From contig RGZB01000009.1 of assembly GCA_010031735.1 (NCBI GenBank), positions 1-58,604 of the forward strand: 58,604 nucleotides of DNA. Reading direction: 5' to 3'. Under the pieces are notes generated by a model. The model searched no databases. It had not been told where the DNA came from and saw only the letters and a list, made by a program, of their open reading frames with translations. The position numbers were made by a program, and so were the translations under genes. Positions 22,757 to 31,474 of the stretch are shown piece after piece (position 1 is the first letter of the stretch; each line of letters starts with the position of its first letter). This DNA comes from Pseudomonadota bacterium. Its GTDB lineage: Bacteria; Pseudomonadota; Alphaproteobacteria; Rickettsiales; RGZB01.

Positions 22757-24571
22757 ATGGAAAAAACTTCTGTAATAGCGCAACAGCCAATGGTGGGCTG
22801 CACTCTGGAAGAGTATTCTGAGTGTAAAAAGATACCCGCAGAGTTCCTGAAATCTATCCATATATCTGATTCACAAAGACAAGGTGTTGCAAAAGTCAAA
22901 ATGCAATATCTCGCAATAGATAAAACGGTGGTTGCCACGCGGGAAAGAATAAGTCTAAACGGAGAGGATAGATTTAGATGGCAAAAAGGCGACAAACCGT
23001 GCTTGTACGGATTATGGAGACTACCTCAATATACCAGTGATTATATAATCCTGTGTGAAGGAGAAAGTGACTGCCAAACGCTTTGGTATAATGAACTTCC
23101 GGCTATAGGCATACCAGGCGCTACTAATTGGAATGAAGCGCGGGACAACCAGAACCTTGAAAGGTTTAATACGTTATATGTCATTTACGAGCAGGATTCA
23201 GGTGCAGAAGCATTAGTAAAGTGCCTAGAGAGGTCATCACTAAAAAATAAGATTAAACTGGTTTCGTTGGGCGGTCACAAAGACCCTAGCGGCCTTTACA
23301 TATCTTCACCAGAAAACTTCCTACGAACTTTTGAGCAAGCATTAACAGAATCCGTACCTTTTAGGGAGTTTCTAGCCGGAAAGATAAAGAAAGAGGCAGA
23401 AGCAGCCTGGAAGCTATGTGAAAAGCTGGCAACAGCACCTAACATTCTTGATTACTTTGAGATGGAACTGGAAAATCTGGATTTTGTAGGGCAGGTAAAA
23501 GAAGCAAAAATAATCTATCTCGCCCTTATTAGCCGCTTTCTTGACAGGCCAATATCTATTGCGGTGAAAGGGCAAAGTAGCGGTGGCAAATCCTTTCTGG
23601 TTGAGACGGTTTTATCTTTCTTCACGAAAACTGCCTTCTACTCCCTAACTACCATGTCAGAGAAAGCCATGATTTACAGCCAGGAGAATTTTAGCCATAG
23701 ATTTATAGTTATCTATGAGGCCAGCGGCTTAAAAAGCGAAATGGCATCGTATCTCATACGATCATTATTGAGTGAAGGAAAAATCGAATATGAGTTTGTA
23801 GAAAGAACCGTAAAAGGCACTTTCCCTAAAAAGATTTGTAAGGAAGGGCCTACAGGACTGATTGTTACCACAACAGAAATTAAGCTACATCCAGAAAATG
23901 AAACGCGAATGTTCTCTCTTACCATCAATGATACGCCGGAACAGACTAAAAATATCTTTAATGCCATAGCCAGCACTGCGAAAGGCATCAAGAAACAGTG
24001 TAATAGAGAAGCGTGGCAGGCATTGCAGCAATGGTTAGAAACTTGCGAGAATAAGGTTATTGTTCCTTATGCTGATAAGATTGCCGAATTGATGCCTGCG
24101 GCTGCAATCCGACTAAGAAGGGATATAAAGTTATTATTTAACCTTGTGAAAGCCAGTGCAATCCTACATCAGAAAAACAGACAGATTAACAGTAACGGTG
24201 AAATTGAAGCCTCTATTGAAGACTATAAAATCGTCCATGAATTAATATCGGACATTATAGCAGAGCAAATAGAAGCCACGGTATCTAAAACAGTCATCGA
24301 AACAACAGATACAGTTAAAAGAGTGCTTCATACTAAAGGTGAAGAGGAAAGATACGCTACGCTTGCCGAGGTATCAGAAGAACTAAAACTTGATAAGAGT
24401 ACCGTTTCCCGCCGTTTGAAAGTTGCTACGGAAGGCGGCTACATCGAAAGGATAGATAATAATAAGCGTGGTAGTATTGCAAAATATGTTTTAGGCAATG
24501 CAATACCGAAAAGCGAAGCAATCCTGCCTACTCCCGAACAGGTGTTGCAGTGTTGTACGAATAATAAATAA
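22757..24571 (+). CDS. Replication protein with TOPRIM-like and P-loop ATPase domains
   Basis: Residues about 60-180 resemble a TOPRIM/primase region (YIILCEGESDCQTLWY; GIPGATNWNEA; LYVIYEQDSG). A P-loop, GQSSGGKS, occurs at residues 272-279 with a likely Walker B at FIVIYEASG. The last 80 residues form a winged HTH (LAEVSEELKLDKSTVSRRLK). This domain set fits a primase-helicase that starts replication of the excised element. At 604 aa it appears complete. I cannot tell whether the helicase part is superfamily 3 or AAA-like. Confidence 0.8.
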   Translation: MEKTSVIAQQPMVGCTLEEYSECKKIPAEFLKSIHISDSQRQGVAKVKMQYLAIDKTVVATRERISLNGEDRFRWQKGDKPCLYGLWRLPQYTSDYIILCEGESDCQTLWYNELPAIGIPGATNWNEARDNQNLERFNTLYVIYEQDSGAEALVKCLERSSLKNKIKLVSLGGHKDPSGLYISSPENFLRTFEQALTESVPFREFLAGKIKKEAEAAWKLCEKLATAPNILDYFEMELENLDFVGQVKEAKIIYLALISRFLDRPISIAVKGQSSGGKSFLVETVLSFFTKTAFYSLTTMSEKAMIYSQENFSHRFIVIYEASGLKSEMASYLIRSLLSEGKIEYEFVERTVKGTFPKKICKEGPTGLIVTTTEIKLHPENETRMFSLTINDTPEQTKNIFNAIASTAKGIKKQCNREAWQALQQWLETCENKVIVPYADKIAELMPAAAIRLRRDIKLLFNLVKASAILHQKNRQINSNGEIEASIEDYKIVHELISDIIAEQIEATVSKTVIETTDTVKRVLHTKGEEERYATLAEVSEELKLDKSTVSRRLKVATEGGYIERIDNNKRGSIAKYVLGNAIPKSEAILPTPEQVLQCCTNNK

Positions 24572-24700
24572 TATCATTCTGAATTTATTTTTGATGTATC
24601 GAACTATCAGGATATGCCAGGAAATCTGCGGATATTCCTAATCTCTAATTATTGCCATAACATTATTTTTTGTTACTCTTTAAGCAAAGGAGATAACAAT

Positions 24701-25021
24701 ATGAATCAAAAAATAACAGGATTAGCTGCATTAACATCGCTTTTTCCAGCAGCACTTCTGCTTGCAATTCCTCTTCTATTAATGGCAGACGAAAAGAAAG
24801 AAGAAAAGGAACCGGAGAATAAGCCAAAGAGTATGGTGTCAAAAATTCCTGTACCTACAGCACTACCCTCCAAGCCTATTATTCATACCACCCTGCGGCG
24901 TGGTGACTGCTTTCTATGTCCTGATACAGGCATTATGCTACAAGTAAGAGCAAAAGGAAGAAGACGGAAAAGTAAGGTTCCCCCTCTATCGTCTATAAGG
25001 AATGTACTATCTTCCGTGTAA
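24701..25021 (+). CDS. Small membrane or exported hypothetical protein (106 aa)
   Basis: I choose the ATG at 24701, which has GGAG eight bases upstream; the track start (24614) is unsupported. A hydrophobic helix (ALTSLFPAALLLAIPLLLMA) near the N-terminus is followed by a lysine/glutamate stretch, a proline stretch, CFLCP and a basic RAKGRRRKSK tail. I do not recognise the family. Its 3' end overlaps the convergent nuclease-like gene by 29 bases, an unusually deep overlap. Confidence 0.65.
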   Translation: MNQKITGLAALTSLFPAALLLAIPLLLMADEKKEEKEPENKPKSMVSKIPVPTALPSKPIIHTTLRRGDCFLCPDTGIMLQVRAKGRRRKSKVPPLSSIRNVLSSV

Positions 25022-25910
25022 GGTTATCTTGAATTGGCTCTACCAGAACAAACTCAGTCATTATCTTTTCCAGGGCTTTATGATTGTCTAAGGATGAAAT
25101 AATCTTATCAATAGGCTCTATATGTAAAATGCCATAACGAGAGTAATAAATTCCAATTCTTTTAATCTCGATATCTTTAATTAATTTTGGCTTTTTCCTA
25201 TATTTAGATTTTTCTAATATTTCTATTAATTCCATTTCTTTTGAGAAGATATTTGGCTTATTTATTCCGCCAATTTTAGAAAGATAATAATAACCAATTA
25301 ATTGCTTCCAAAAATAACTATTACTTCTTCCATTTTTTACCGTCTTTATTTCTATTAGCGTATCGTCGATAATTAGATCACAATCTGCACACCGTACGGC
25401 TGTTTCCAGAGTATTAAAATCGGGGTTTAAAATAATATACTTATTAGGCTGGAATTTCTTTATATCTACTATTGATATTAGTTTTTCTAATTCTTCTACC
25501 ACTCCGCGCGGAACGCGACCTAAATGTTTAACCACACCACAACGAGTGAACGCTTCTAATTGCGCCAGGGTATAACAGGCCCTGAATAGTTTTTTATCAA
25601 ATTTGCCTTCCTTGAAATATCTTTTGATTTCCTTCTCTGCATCTTCAAAAGCATAACGGTAATGACCGCCAAGATATTGCCCTATTTGCAAATGCCATTT
25701 TGTTTTTGAATGTTTGGAATATTCCCTAAATAAATAGCATCGAAGCAATAAATCAAAAGCGATACCTATTAATGCAAAATGAACTGTAGTAGAGGGAACC
25801 AGGGCAACTTGATTTACAATGGGATTTTTAGGAATGCTAATTAGTTGGGCAATAGTTCTGGATACCTCTTTCTGTTTTATAAATTGCGTAAGAGTAGGTC
25901 TTATCAGCAT
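24993..25910 (-). CDS. PD-(D/E)XK nuclease-fold protein (305 aa), candidate defence effector
   Basis: I do not recognise the family. Residues 176-200 read ADCDLIIDDTLIEIKTVKNG, giving Asp178 and Glu187-x-Lys189. This is the D...ExK active-site pattern of the PD-(D/E)XK nuclease fold, followed by WKQLIGYYYL, a helix typical of that fold. The N-terminal 150 residues are helical and unassigned. It is divergent from the SIR2 gene across a structured 354-base region. The pairing with SIR2 on an integrated element suggests an anti-phage role, but that is inference. Confidence 0.7.
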   Translation of the reverse strand: MLIRPTLTQFIKQKEVSRTIAQLISIPKNPIVNQVALVPSTTVHFALIGIAFDLLLRCYLFREYSKHSKTKWHLQIGQYLGGHYRYAFEDAEKEIKRYFKEGKFDKKLFRACYTLAQLEAFTRCGVVKHLGRVPRGVVEELEKLISIVDIKKFQPNKYIILNPDFNTLETAVRCADCDLIIDDTLIEIKTVKNGRSNSYFWKQLIGYYYLSKIGGINKPNIFSKEMELIEILEKSKYRKKPKLIKDIEIKRIGIYYSRYGILHIEPIDKIISSLDNHKALEKIMTEFVLVEPIQDNLTRKIVHSL

Positions 25911-25931
25911 GGAAACCCCAATCCAATAAAG

Positions 25932-26159
25932 GGCAAGGTTATTAAACCTTGCCTAAAAAGTGATGATTTTTTGGATTTGGCTACCTAATGGTAGCCGGGA
26001 GTTTACAAGTCGTCGCTAGACGACCGCGGCAATCTTTGGCCGCGAGGCTTGGACATAATTGCCGCCTCCCGGCCATAAAGGACGGAAAGCGGCATCAAAT
26101 AACGGTTGATGCCAACCGCTAGCGAACGAGGTTGTAAAGCCCCAGAACAGAACATCTGT
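25932..26159. ncRNA. Candidate structured RNA (or replication origin) between the divergent nuclease and SIR2 genes
   Basis: This GC-richer stretch in an AT-rich element holds many stems: GGCAAGGTT/AACCTTGCC (25932-25953), GGCTACC/GGTAGCC (25979-25996), GTCGTC/GACGAC (26009-26024), GCGGCAAT/ATTGCCGC (26026-26065) and GGCATCAA/TTGATGCC (26091-26113). A closing stem GCCGGGAG/CTCCCGGC joins 25994-26001 to 26066-26073, enclosing two of the hairpins as a three-way junction with a GCGA tetraloop inside. Some arms overlap, so alternative folds compete. The strand is undetermined. No class I know fits it. A replication origin for the neighbouring primase is an alternative. Confidence 0.6.
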
Positions 26160-26264
26160 CCCGCAGAAAATATATGGGATTGAGTAAAAGAGCGCAAGGT
26201 AAACTAAAAAACTAGGAATTGCCCGATATTTACACTAGCTTATGGCCAGTTTGGTGGAGAAAAG

Positions 26265-29200
26265 ATGGAAAATCTAAATTTTCCTACATTTGATATAGTT
26301 GAAGCCCAAAAACGCGGAAATTTATTAATTTTCTGCGGAGCAGGAGTATCTGCTAAAGCAGGGCTACCTAGTTTCAAGAAATTGGTTTCAGAACTTATCA
26401 TAAGGCTGACTGGCTTTAACGAAATTGATAAGAATCCTAAAGATATAAGAAGTTATATTGATAAGAACCATCGGCATATTCACACCCTATTCTTTGAAAG
26501 AAAATATGATAGAGCGCTGTCGGCCTTAGAAGAGCATTTATCTTCAAAAGAGGTACTAGGAATCCTTAATCAAAAAAGAGAATCTGCAAGAAAAAAGATT
26601 GTTGATTGTATTATTGAACTTTTTAATGAACCAACGGCAAAGAATCTCGAGCGTCACAAGCAAATACTCCGAATTGGACATCATAACAATAACTTAAGAA
26701 TCTTAACCACAAATTTTGATAACTTATTTGAATGTGCACTAGACGAGTTAAAAAGAAACGATACAGAATTTAAAAATATAGACTGTAATTTTTATCATGC
26801 TCCTCTGTTACCCGCAGCAAGACACGACCGCTGGTCAGGTATAATTAAGCTACACGGGACATTAAAGGAAGACCTAACAAGAGGAGAAATAGTAGTAACA
26901 GCGGGGGATTTTGGAAGAGCATATCTTTCAGAGCGCTGGGCAGCAAAACTTGTTGTAGATTTATTTAAGTATTTCCATGTTTTGTTTATTGGATACAGTT
27001 TAGATGATCCAATTTTAAGATATATCATAGATGCTTATTCAGTTGATAAGTACCATGACAAGCAGTTGAAACATGCTCACATACTACTGCCTAACAGCGA
27101 TTCTGAGGAGTTAGAATTTAAATTCTATGGTAGCCAAATTACCGTACACACGTACGATCCATCAGATGAATTTCACTCTGGTTTTGATACTACAATAAAT
27201 TATTGGGTAGATAGCTATATCGGTGGCGCTACAAAACAGAAAAGTAGAATTATATCTTTAGCAAAAAGTTTCTCTGAGGGTGAGCCTCTAGAAGATGAAA
27301 TAAAACGACTAATTCCTGATCTGCAAACTTCTTTAGAAGCAGTTAAGTATTTTTGCCAATCAAATCCAAGTGTTAAGTGGATTCCCTATCTGGACGAAGC
27401 AAATCTTCTAGTTGCTTACAAGGGTCAGCCTGTCGAAAGGTTGGTATATGATAGAGAAGAAGAAAAGCACACGCCATTCATTATTCCTTTAGTTAGCACT
27501 CGCTGGCAGTATGCTTCTACTGCTTCTTCTGAAGGAGGTCTTCATTTTTCTTCATGGTTAGCAAAGAATATAGATAAAATAGAGGTGATAGATTGGATTT
27601 TACAGAAGGGAGGTCATCTGCACCCCCAACTCCGGTCAGTAATTGAGCATGAATTATGGGTGGGGGGAGATAATAGACAAGGAAGAGAAACTCCCTATAG
27701 GGAACTTCTTAATGTTTTATTGTCACTTGATCATTCTACAGAGGAATTTGATTCTGTTAGCAATTACAGATTTAAAGATGATTTAGAAAAAGCAATCCCT
27801 TTAGAATCTAGTCTTTCCGATAATTTCTTAAAACAAAGAATACTCAAAAGCTTTAGACCTATTATTGATGTTAAAAGAAAAAGTCTTAGTAGTGCGCTAG
27901 AGTTTCGTAAAAAACTCTATGAAAATCTTCCAGAAAAAAGCGATCTTAGTACTGTAATTCGGGGCTGTTACAGAGATTTGTTTGAGATTTATTCAACATC
28001 CATTTATGAGCATGAACAAAAAGAGATACTACAAATAATAAAAAGATCGCAGGTGCTATTGGCTGACCTAGCAGAAGAGGCATACGAACTATTAAAACAA
28101 ACCTTTGATATACTAAGTATTATAGAAACAAGTCATTATACTTACATAGATCGTGTATCCATCGCAGAGGATAGTGAAAATCAAAACTTCGCCTCATGGA
28201 ATGTTCTAGTGGATTTCGTCAGGGATAGCTTAGACGCATTGTTACTACGTAATCCTGATAAAGCCCTTCTACAAATATCCTTAATGCTCGAAAGAGGAAC
28301 TTGTGGATGTGAAAATCCTACAGAAAAAGAAGAAAAATGTTATCCAATACTCGCACGCATAGCACTTTATGCTTTAGCTAAGGCTCCTATTTCTGCGGAT
28401 AAGAAAATCAGAATAGCTTGGCCGTATCAAAAATGCTGGCTTTTTGAATTGGAGACGCAAAAAGAATCTTCAGATTTCCTTAAAGCAATATGGAATGAGC
28501 TTCATAGCATCTGGCAAATTCGCCTATCTAGAGCGATTATTGCGGGCTCACCAAGACTTAGAAAAAAGAAAGATGAGGAAGGCTTACGGATTAAGGAACT
28601 TAGCATTTTGAATAGAATTAAATGGGTTAAGGAGATAGCAAGTAATAATTTGCCAGACTTTATAGAAGAAAAATACAAAGCCCTATCAGTGGTTTTTCCA
28701 GATCATATTAATGATCAATTAGTTGATAGGCCCATTATGTGGAGAAGTGGTTTTGGACCGCACTATAGTCAAACTGAATCTTATGATCGCTTTAAAGAAT
28801 TTACATTAGAGGAACATATCTCTTTCCTCAAATCTAATGATAACAATAAAACAGAAAACAGATTTGATGATAGATACAATAATGCAAGGGAATTATGGCA
28901 AGAGTTCTCCCAGCGCAACCCAGAAGAAGCTGTTAGAGTACTTAAACTCTTAGCAGAGAACAAGAACTACAGCCCTATCGCTTGGGAAGGTGCATTAAGA
29001 GGATTTGAGGAACCATATTTAGGTGAAAAAGAATTCCAACCAACAAATAACAAAAAAAGAAAAGCAAACGACTGGAAAAATATTTTATCTTTGTTGCTGC
29101 AAGTGCCAGCGGATTCATTGCTCACATTTATAGAGTATGCTTCTGGCGCTCTTTACGGAGTTACTAAAGCTGACGAATTAATAGATTTTGAGTCAGATTT

Positions 29201-30251
29201 ATTTATAAATCTTTGGCAAAGAATCATGCCGATTGCAAAATCTCAAAAAAGATATGAACACGGTGATTTGTTACATCAAGCGATAAATCATCCCTTCGGT
29301 AAGCTTACAGAAGCCCTCTTTAGTTTTATGTGGGCAAAAAGTCAGGGCAAGAGAAGCGATATTTCTCGCTCGTTTACTCCTTATTTTGATGCACTGCTCG
29401 AGGAAGGAGAATCGGTTATTTATGCTAAAACAATCTTAGCTGAATATCTTTACTATTCTTATTTATTCTTACCTGAATGGACAGAGACAAATATCATTCC
29501 TTTATTTGATTGGGAAAATGAGACTTTAGCCAATCAGTATTGGTTAGCTTTCATGTATCGTCCTGCACTATCTAAAGAATTAACTGAAAAAGTAAAAGGC
29601 TTTCTTATTCAATCCTTTCAGTCAAACAGACTGGCTTTCTTTGAGCGCTATGGGGCGAGGAGGAATCTAGTTCATATGGCAACTAATTTAATGCTTGATG
29701 GTACCTTTAACGAAGGAGAAGCTAAGATTATTCTCTCAGCCTTAAATCCATCAGATAAAGCTGATATAATTTTTTATCTTGAAGGCAGTATTAACTCTGA
29801 AACCGATATAGAGAAGAAAAATGCCAAATGGGAAAAGTATAGAGATTGGTTATTAAAATACGCCCCTTTATATCCATTCAGTACACCAGAACCCTCATCG
29901 GCTCTAACAGGCTTACTGCTTGTTTTAGATACTAATATTGTAAATAGAGACTGGCCTTCCATAAAAAGGATTATTGGACCTATATCCAATGATTTGTGGC
30001 TTACATACAGAAAACTCACTGCCAAAGGTAGAAAAGAGGATAATAACCAAGCCGCCCCTCATCCACTGTGGAATAATCCTGATCTTATTGTGGATATAAT
30101 AAACCATATAACCCCCGATGAGATTAGCCGATCTTCTATGGCAGTAAATAATCTTGGGGAAATTTTAACCAGTATAGAATCGGAATTAAGCAATTATGCC
30201 AAAGACAGTAGATATATTAGACTCAAAAATATTCATACCAAACTCGAATAG
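26265..30251 (+). CDS. Large SIR2-domain protein (1328 aa), probable NAD-consuming defence protein
   Basis: The N-terminal 300 residues are a SIR2-like NAD-binding domain: GAGVS at 25-29, TTNFD at 148-152, KLHG at 195-198 (catalytic His197) and GYSLDDPI from 243. Bacterial SIR2 proteins of this size act as phage-triggered NADases. The remaining 1000 residues are helical, repeat-like and without motifs I can name; relatives labelled SIR2/DUF4020 are the best guess for the architecture. They probably sense infection. The frame is intact with a GGAG ribosome site. It is the last gene before the right attachment site. Confidence 0.85.
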   Translation: MENLNFPTFDIVEAQKRGNLLIFCGAGVSAKAGLPSFKKLVSELIIRLTGFNEIDKNPKDIRSYIDKNHRHIHTLFFERKYDRALSALEEHLSSKEVLGILNQKRESARKKIVDCIIELFNEPTAKNLERHKQILRIGHHNNNLRILTTNFDNLFECALDELKRNDTEFKNIDCNFYHAPLLPAARHDRWSGIIKLHGTLKEDLTRGEIVVTAGDFGRAYLSERWAAKLVVDLFKYFHVLFIGYSLDDPILRYIIDAYSVDKYHDKQLKHAHILLPNSDSEELEFKFYGSQITVHTYDPSDEFHSGFDTTINYWVDSYIGGATKQKSRIISLAKSFSEGEPLEDEIKRLIPDLQTSLEAVKYFCQSNPSVKWIPYLDEANLLVAYKGQPVERLVYDREEEKHTPFIIPLVSTRWQYASTASSEGGLHFSSWLAKNIDKIEVIDWILQKGGHLHPQLRSVIEHELWVGGDNRQGRETPYRELLNVLLSLDHSTEEFDSVSNYRFKDDLEKAIPLESSLSDNFLKQRILKSFRPIIDVKRKSLSSALEFRKKLYENLPEKSDLSTVIRGCYRDLFEIYSTSIYEHEQKEILQIIKRSQVLLADLAEEAYELLKQTFDILSIIETSHYTYIDRVSIAEDSENQNFASWNVLVDFVRDSLDALLLRNPDKALLQISLMLERGTCGCENPTEKEEKCYPILARIALYALAKAPISADKKIRIAWPYQKCWLFELETQKESSDFLKAIWNELHSIWQIRLSRAIIAGSPRLRKKKDEEGLRIKELSILNRIKWVKEIASNNLPDFIEEKYKALSVVFPDHINDQLVDRPIMWRSGFGPHYSQTESYDRFKEFTLEEHISFLKSNDNNKTENRFDDRYNNARELWQEFSQRNPEEAVRVLKLLAENKNYSPIAWEGALRGFEEPYLGEKEFQPTNNKKRKANDWKNILSLLLQVPADSLLTFIEYASGALYGVTKADELIDFESDLFINLWQRIMPIAKSQKRYEHGDLLHQAINHPFGKLTEALFSFMWAKSQGKRSDISRSFTPYFDALLEEGESVIYAKTILAEYLYYSYLFLPEWTETNIIPLFDWENETLANQYWLAFMYRPALSKELTEKVKGFLIQSFQSNRLAFFERYGARRNLVHMATNLMLDGTFNEGEAKIILSALNPSDKADIIFYLEGSINSETDIEKKNAKWEKYRDWLLKYAPLYPFSTPEPSSALTGLLLVLDTNIVNRDWPSIKRIIGPISNDLWLTYRKLTAKGRKEDNNQAAPHPLWNNPDLIVDIINHITPDEISRSSMAVNNLGEILTSIESELSNYAKDSRYIRLKNIHTKLE

Positions 30252-30257
30252 GAAATC

Positions 30258-30277
30258 TGGTACCTATGTGGTACCTA
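30258..30277. repeat. Right subterminal repeat TGGTACCTATGTGGTACCTA (candidate integrase arm site)
   Basis: This is a 19-of-20 match to 20085-20104 in the same orientation, 48 bases inside the right core site and just after the SIR2 stop. The doubled GGTACC at both ends of the element suggests a recombinase or excisionase binding site. Confidence 0.6.
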
Positions 30278-30325
30278 CAAGATACTATAAGTTTGCAGGG
30301 ATTTAATCTAACCTATTGAAAAATA

Positions 30326-30401
<76 letters not shown>

Positions 30402-30463
30402 ACGAACGAGAGAAGAACGGTAAATTAGTGCGAAAACCTGCTCTAGGCAAGGCTCAAATGATA

Positions 30464-31423
30464 TTACGCCGCTGCTTCGCCGTGGCCTTCCAGGAACTTC
30501 TGTGCTTCAAGTGCGGCCATGCAACCGGTGCCGGCGGCGGTAACCGCCTGACGGAAGATCTTGTCCTGCACGTCGCCTGCGGCGAAGATGCCTGGGACAT
30601 CGGTTTTCGTGGTGCCCGGTTTGGTAAGTATATAGCCTTCCTCATCCAGTTTGATGCCGGTGCCTTTGAAGATATCCGTGTTCGGCTTATGGCCGATCGC
30701 CACGAAGATACCATCCACTTTGATCTCGGTGATCGTGCCGGTATTCACGTCTTTGATCTTCGCACCGGTGACGTTCAGCGGATTTTCTGTGCCCAGCACT
30801 TCCTCCAGCGCGTGGTTCCAGATGACCTTCACCTTCGGATTCTCGAACAGGCGCTTCTGGCCGATCTTTTCCGCACGGAGCGAATCACGGCGGTGCATGA
30901 GCGTTACTTTGCTTGCGAGTTTGGTGAGATAGAGCGCTTCTTCGACCGCCGAGTTGCCACCGCCAATCACCAACACTTCTTTGTTCTTGAAGAAGAAACC
31001 ATCGCAGGTCGCGCAGCCGGAAACACCATAGCCGGAGAACTTCTTCTCGCTCGGCAGACCCAGCCACTTCGCTTGCGCGCCGGTGGAGATGATGATGCTA
31101 TCGGCGATATACGTGTCGCCCGAATCACCGGTCAAGACGAACGGGCGCTTCGACGTATCCACTTTCGTGATGAGGTCGGAGATCATGCGTGTGCCGACAT
31201 GTTCGGCCTGTTTCGTCATTTGTTCCATGAGCCACGGGCCTTGGATCGGATCCGCGAAGCCGGGGAAATTCTCCACATCGGTCGTGATCGTCATCTGACC
31301 ACCCGGCTGCATGCCTTGAACCAGGATCGGTTCGAGTGCGGCGCGTGCGGCATAGATAGCGGCGGTCAGGCCCGCAGGGCCGGAACCGACAACGATGACT
31401 TTGGTACGATGGGTCTTTGACAT
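30464..31423 (-). CDS. trxB: Thioredoxin-disulfide reductase TrxB
   Basis: TrxB uses NADPH and FAD to reduce thioredoxin. The FAD-binding VVGSGPAGLTAAIYAAR, the redox-active GCATCDGFF, the NADPH-binding GGGNSAVEEALYL and the C-terminal GIFAAGDVQD are all present in the 319-aa product, the normal length. It lies downstream of a 2-Cys peroxiredoxin gene on the same strand, an apt pairing since TrxB supplies its electrons. Its 3' end is 62 bases from tRNA-Ala. Confidence 0.97.
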   Translation of the reverse strand: MSKTHRTKVIVVGSGPAGLTAAIYAARAALEPILVQGMQPGGQMTITTDVENFPGFADPIQGPWLMEQMTKQAEHVGTRMISDLITKVDTSKRPFVLTGDSGDTYIADSIIISTGAQAKWLGLPSEKKFSGYGVSGCATCDGFFFKNKEVLVIGGGNSAVEEALYLTKLASKVTLMHRRDSLRAEKIGQKRLFENPKVKVIWNHALEEVLGTENPLNVTGAKIKDVNTGTITEIKVDGIFVAIGHKPNTDIFKGTGIKLDEEGYILTKPGTTKTDVPGIFAAGDVQDKIFRQAVTAAGTGCMAALEAQKFLEGHGEAAA

Positions 31424-31437
31424 AGGGGGTATTCCCT

Positions 31438-31463
31438 CCGGGGTCCGGCGAACCAGACCCCGG
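31438..31463 (-). other. Intercistronic hairpin between peroxiredoxin and trxB
   Basis: CCGGGGTC and GACCCCGG form an 8-bp stem with a 10-base loop, ending at the ribosome site of trxB. No U-tract follows on the minus strand, so it probably affects relative expression or mRNA processing rather than full termination. Confidence 0.45.
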
Positions 31464-31474
31464 GAAGTTGGTAA

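Noticed and set aside
26003-26197. 64-aa minus-strand ORF in the structured region
   Set aside because: It has no ribosome site and its composition reflects the hairpin arms.
25911-26264. Retron ncRNA or hammerhead ribozyme
   Set aside because: No reverse transcriptase gene is present, and the conserved hammerhead core (CUGAUGA with GAAA at the right positions) cannot be assembled.
25911-26264. CRISPR array
   Set aside because: The stems are all different; there is no repeated unit with regular spacing here or elsewhere in the window.
30428-31420. 330-aa plus-strand ORF
   Set aside because: It is the antisense shadow of trxB, which has every family motif.
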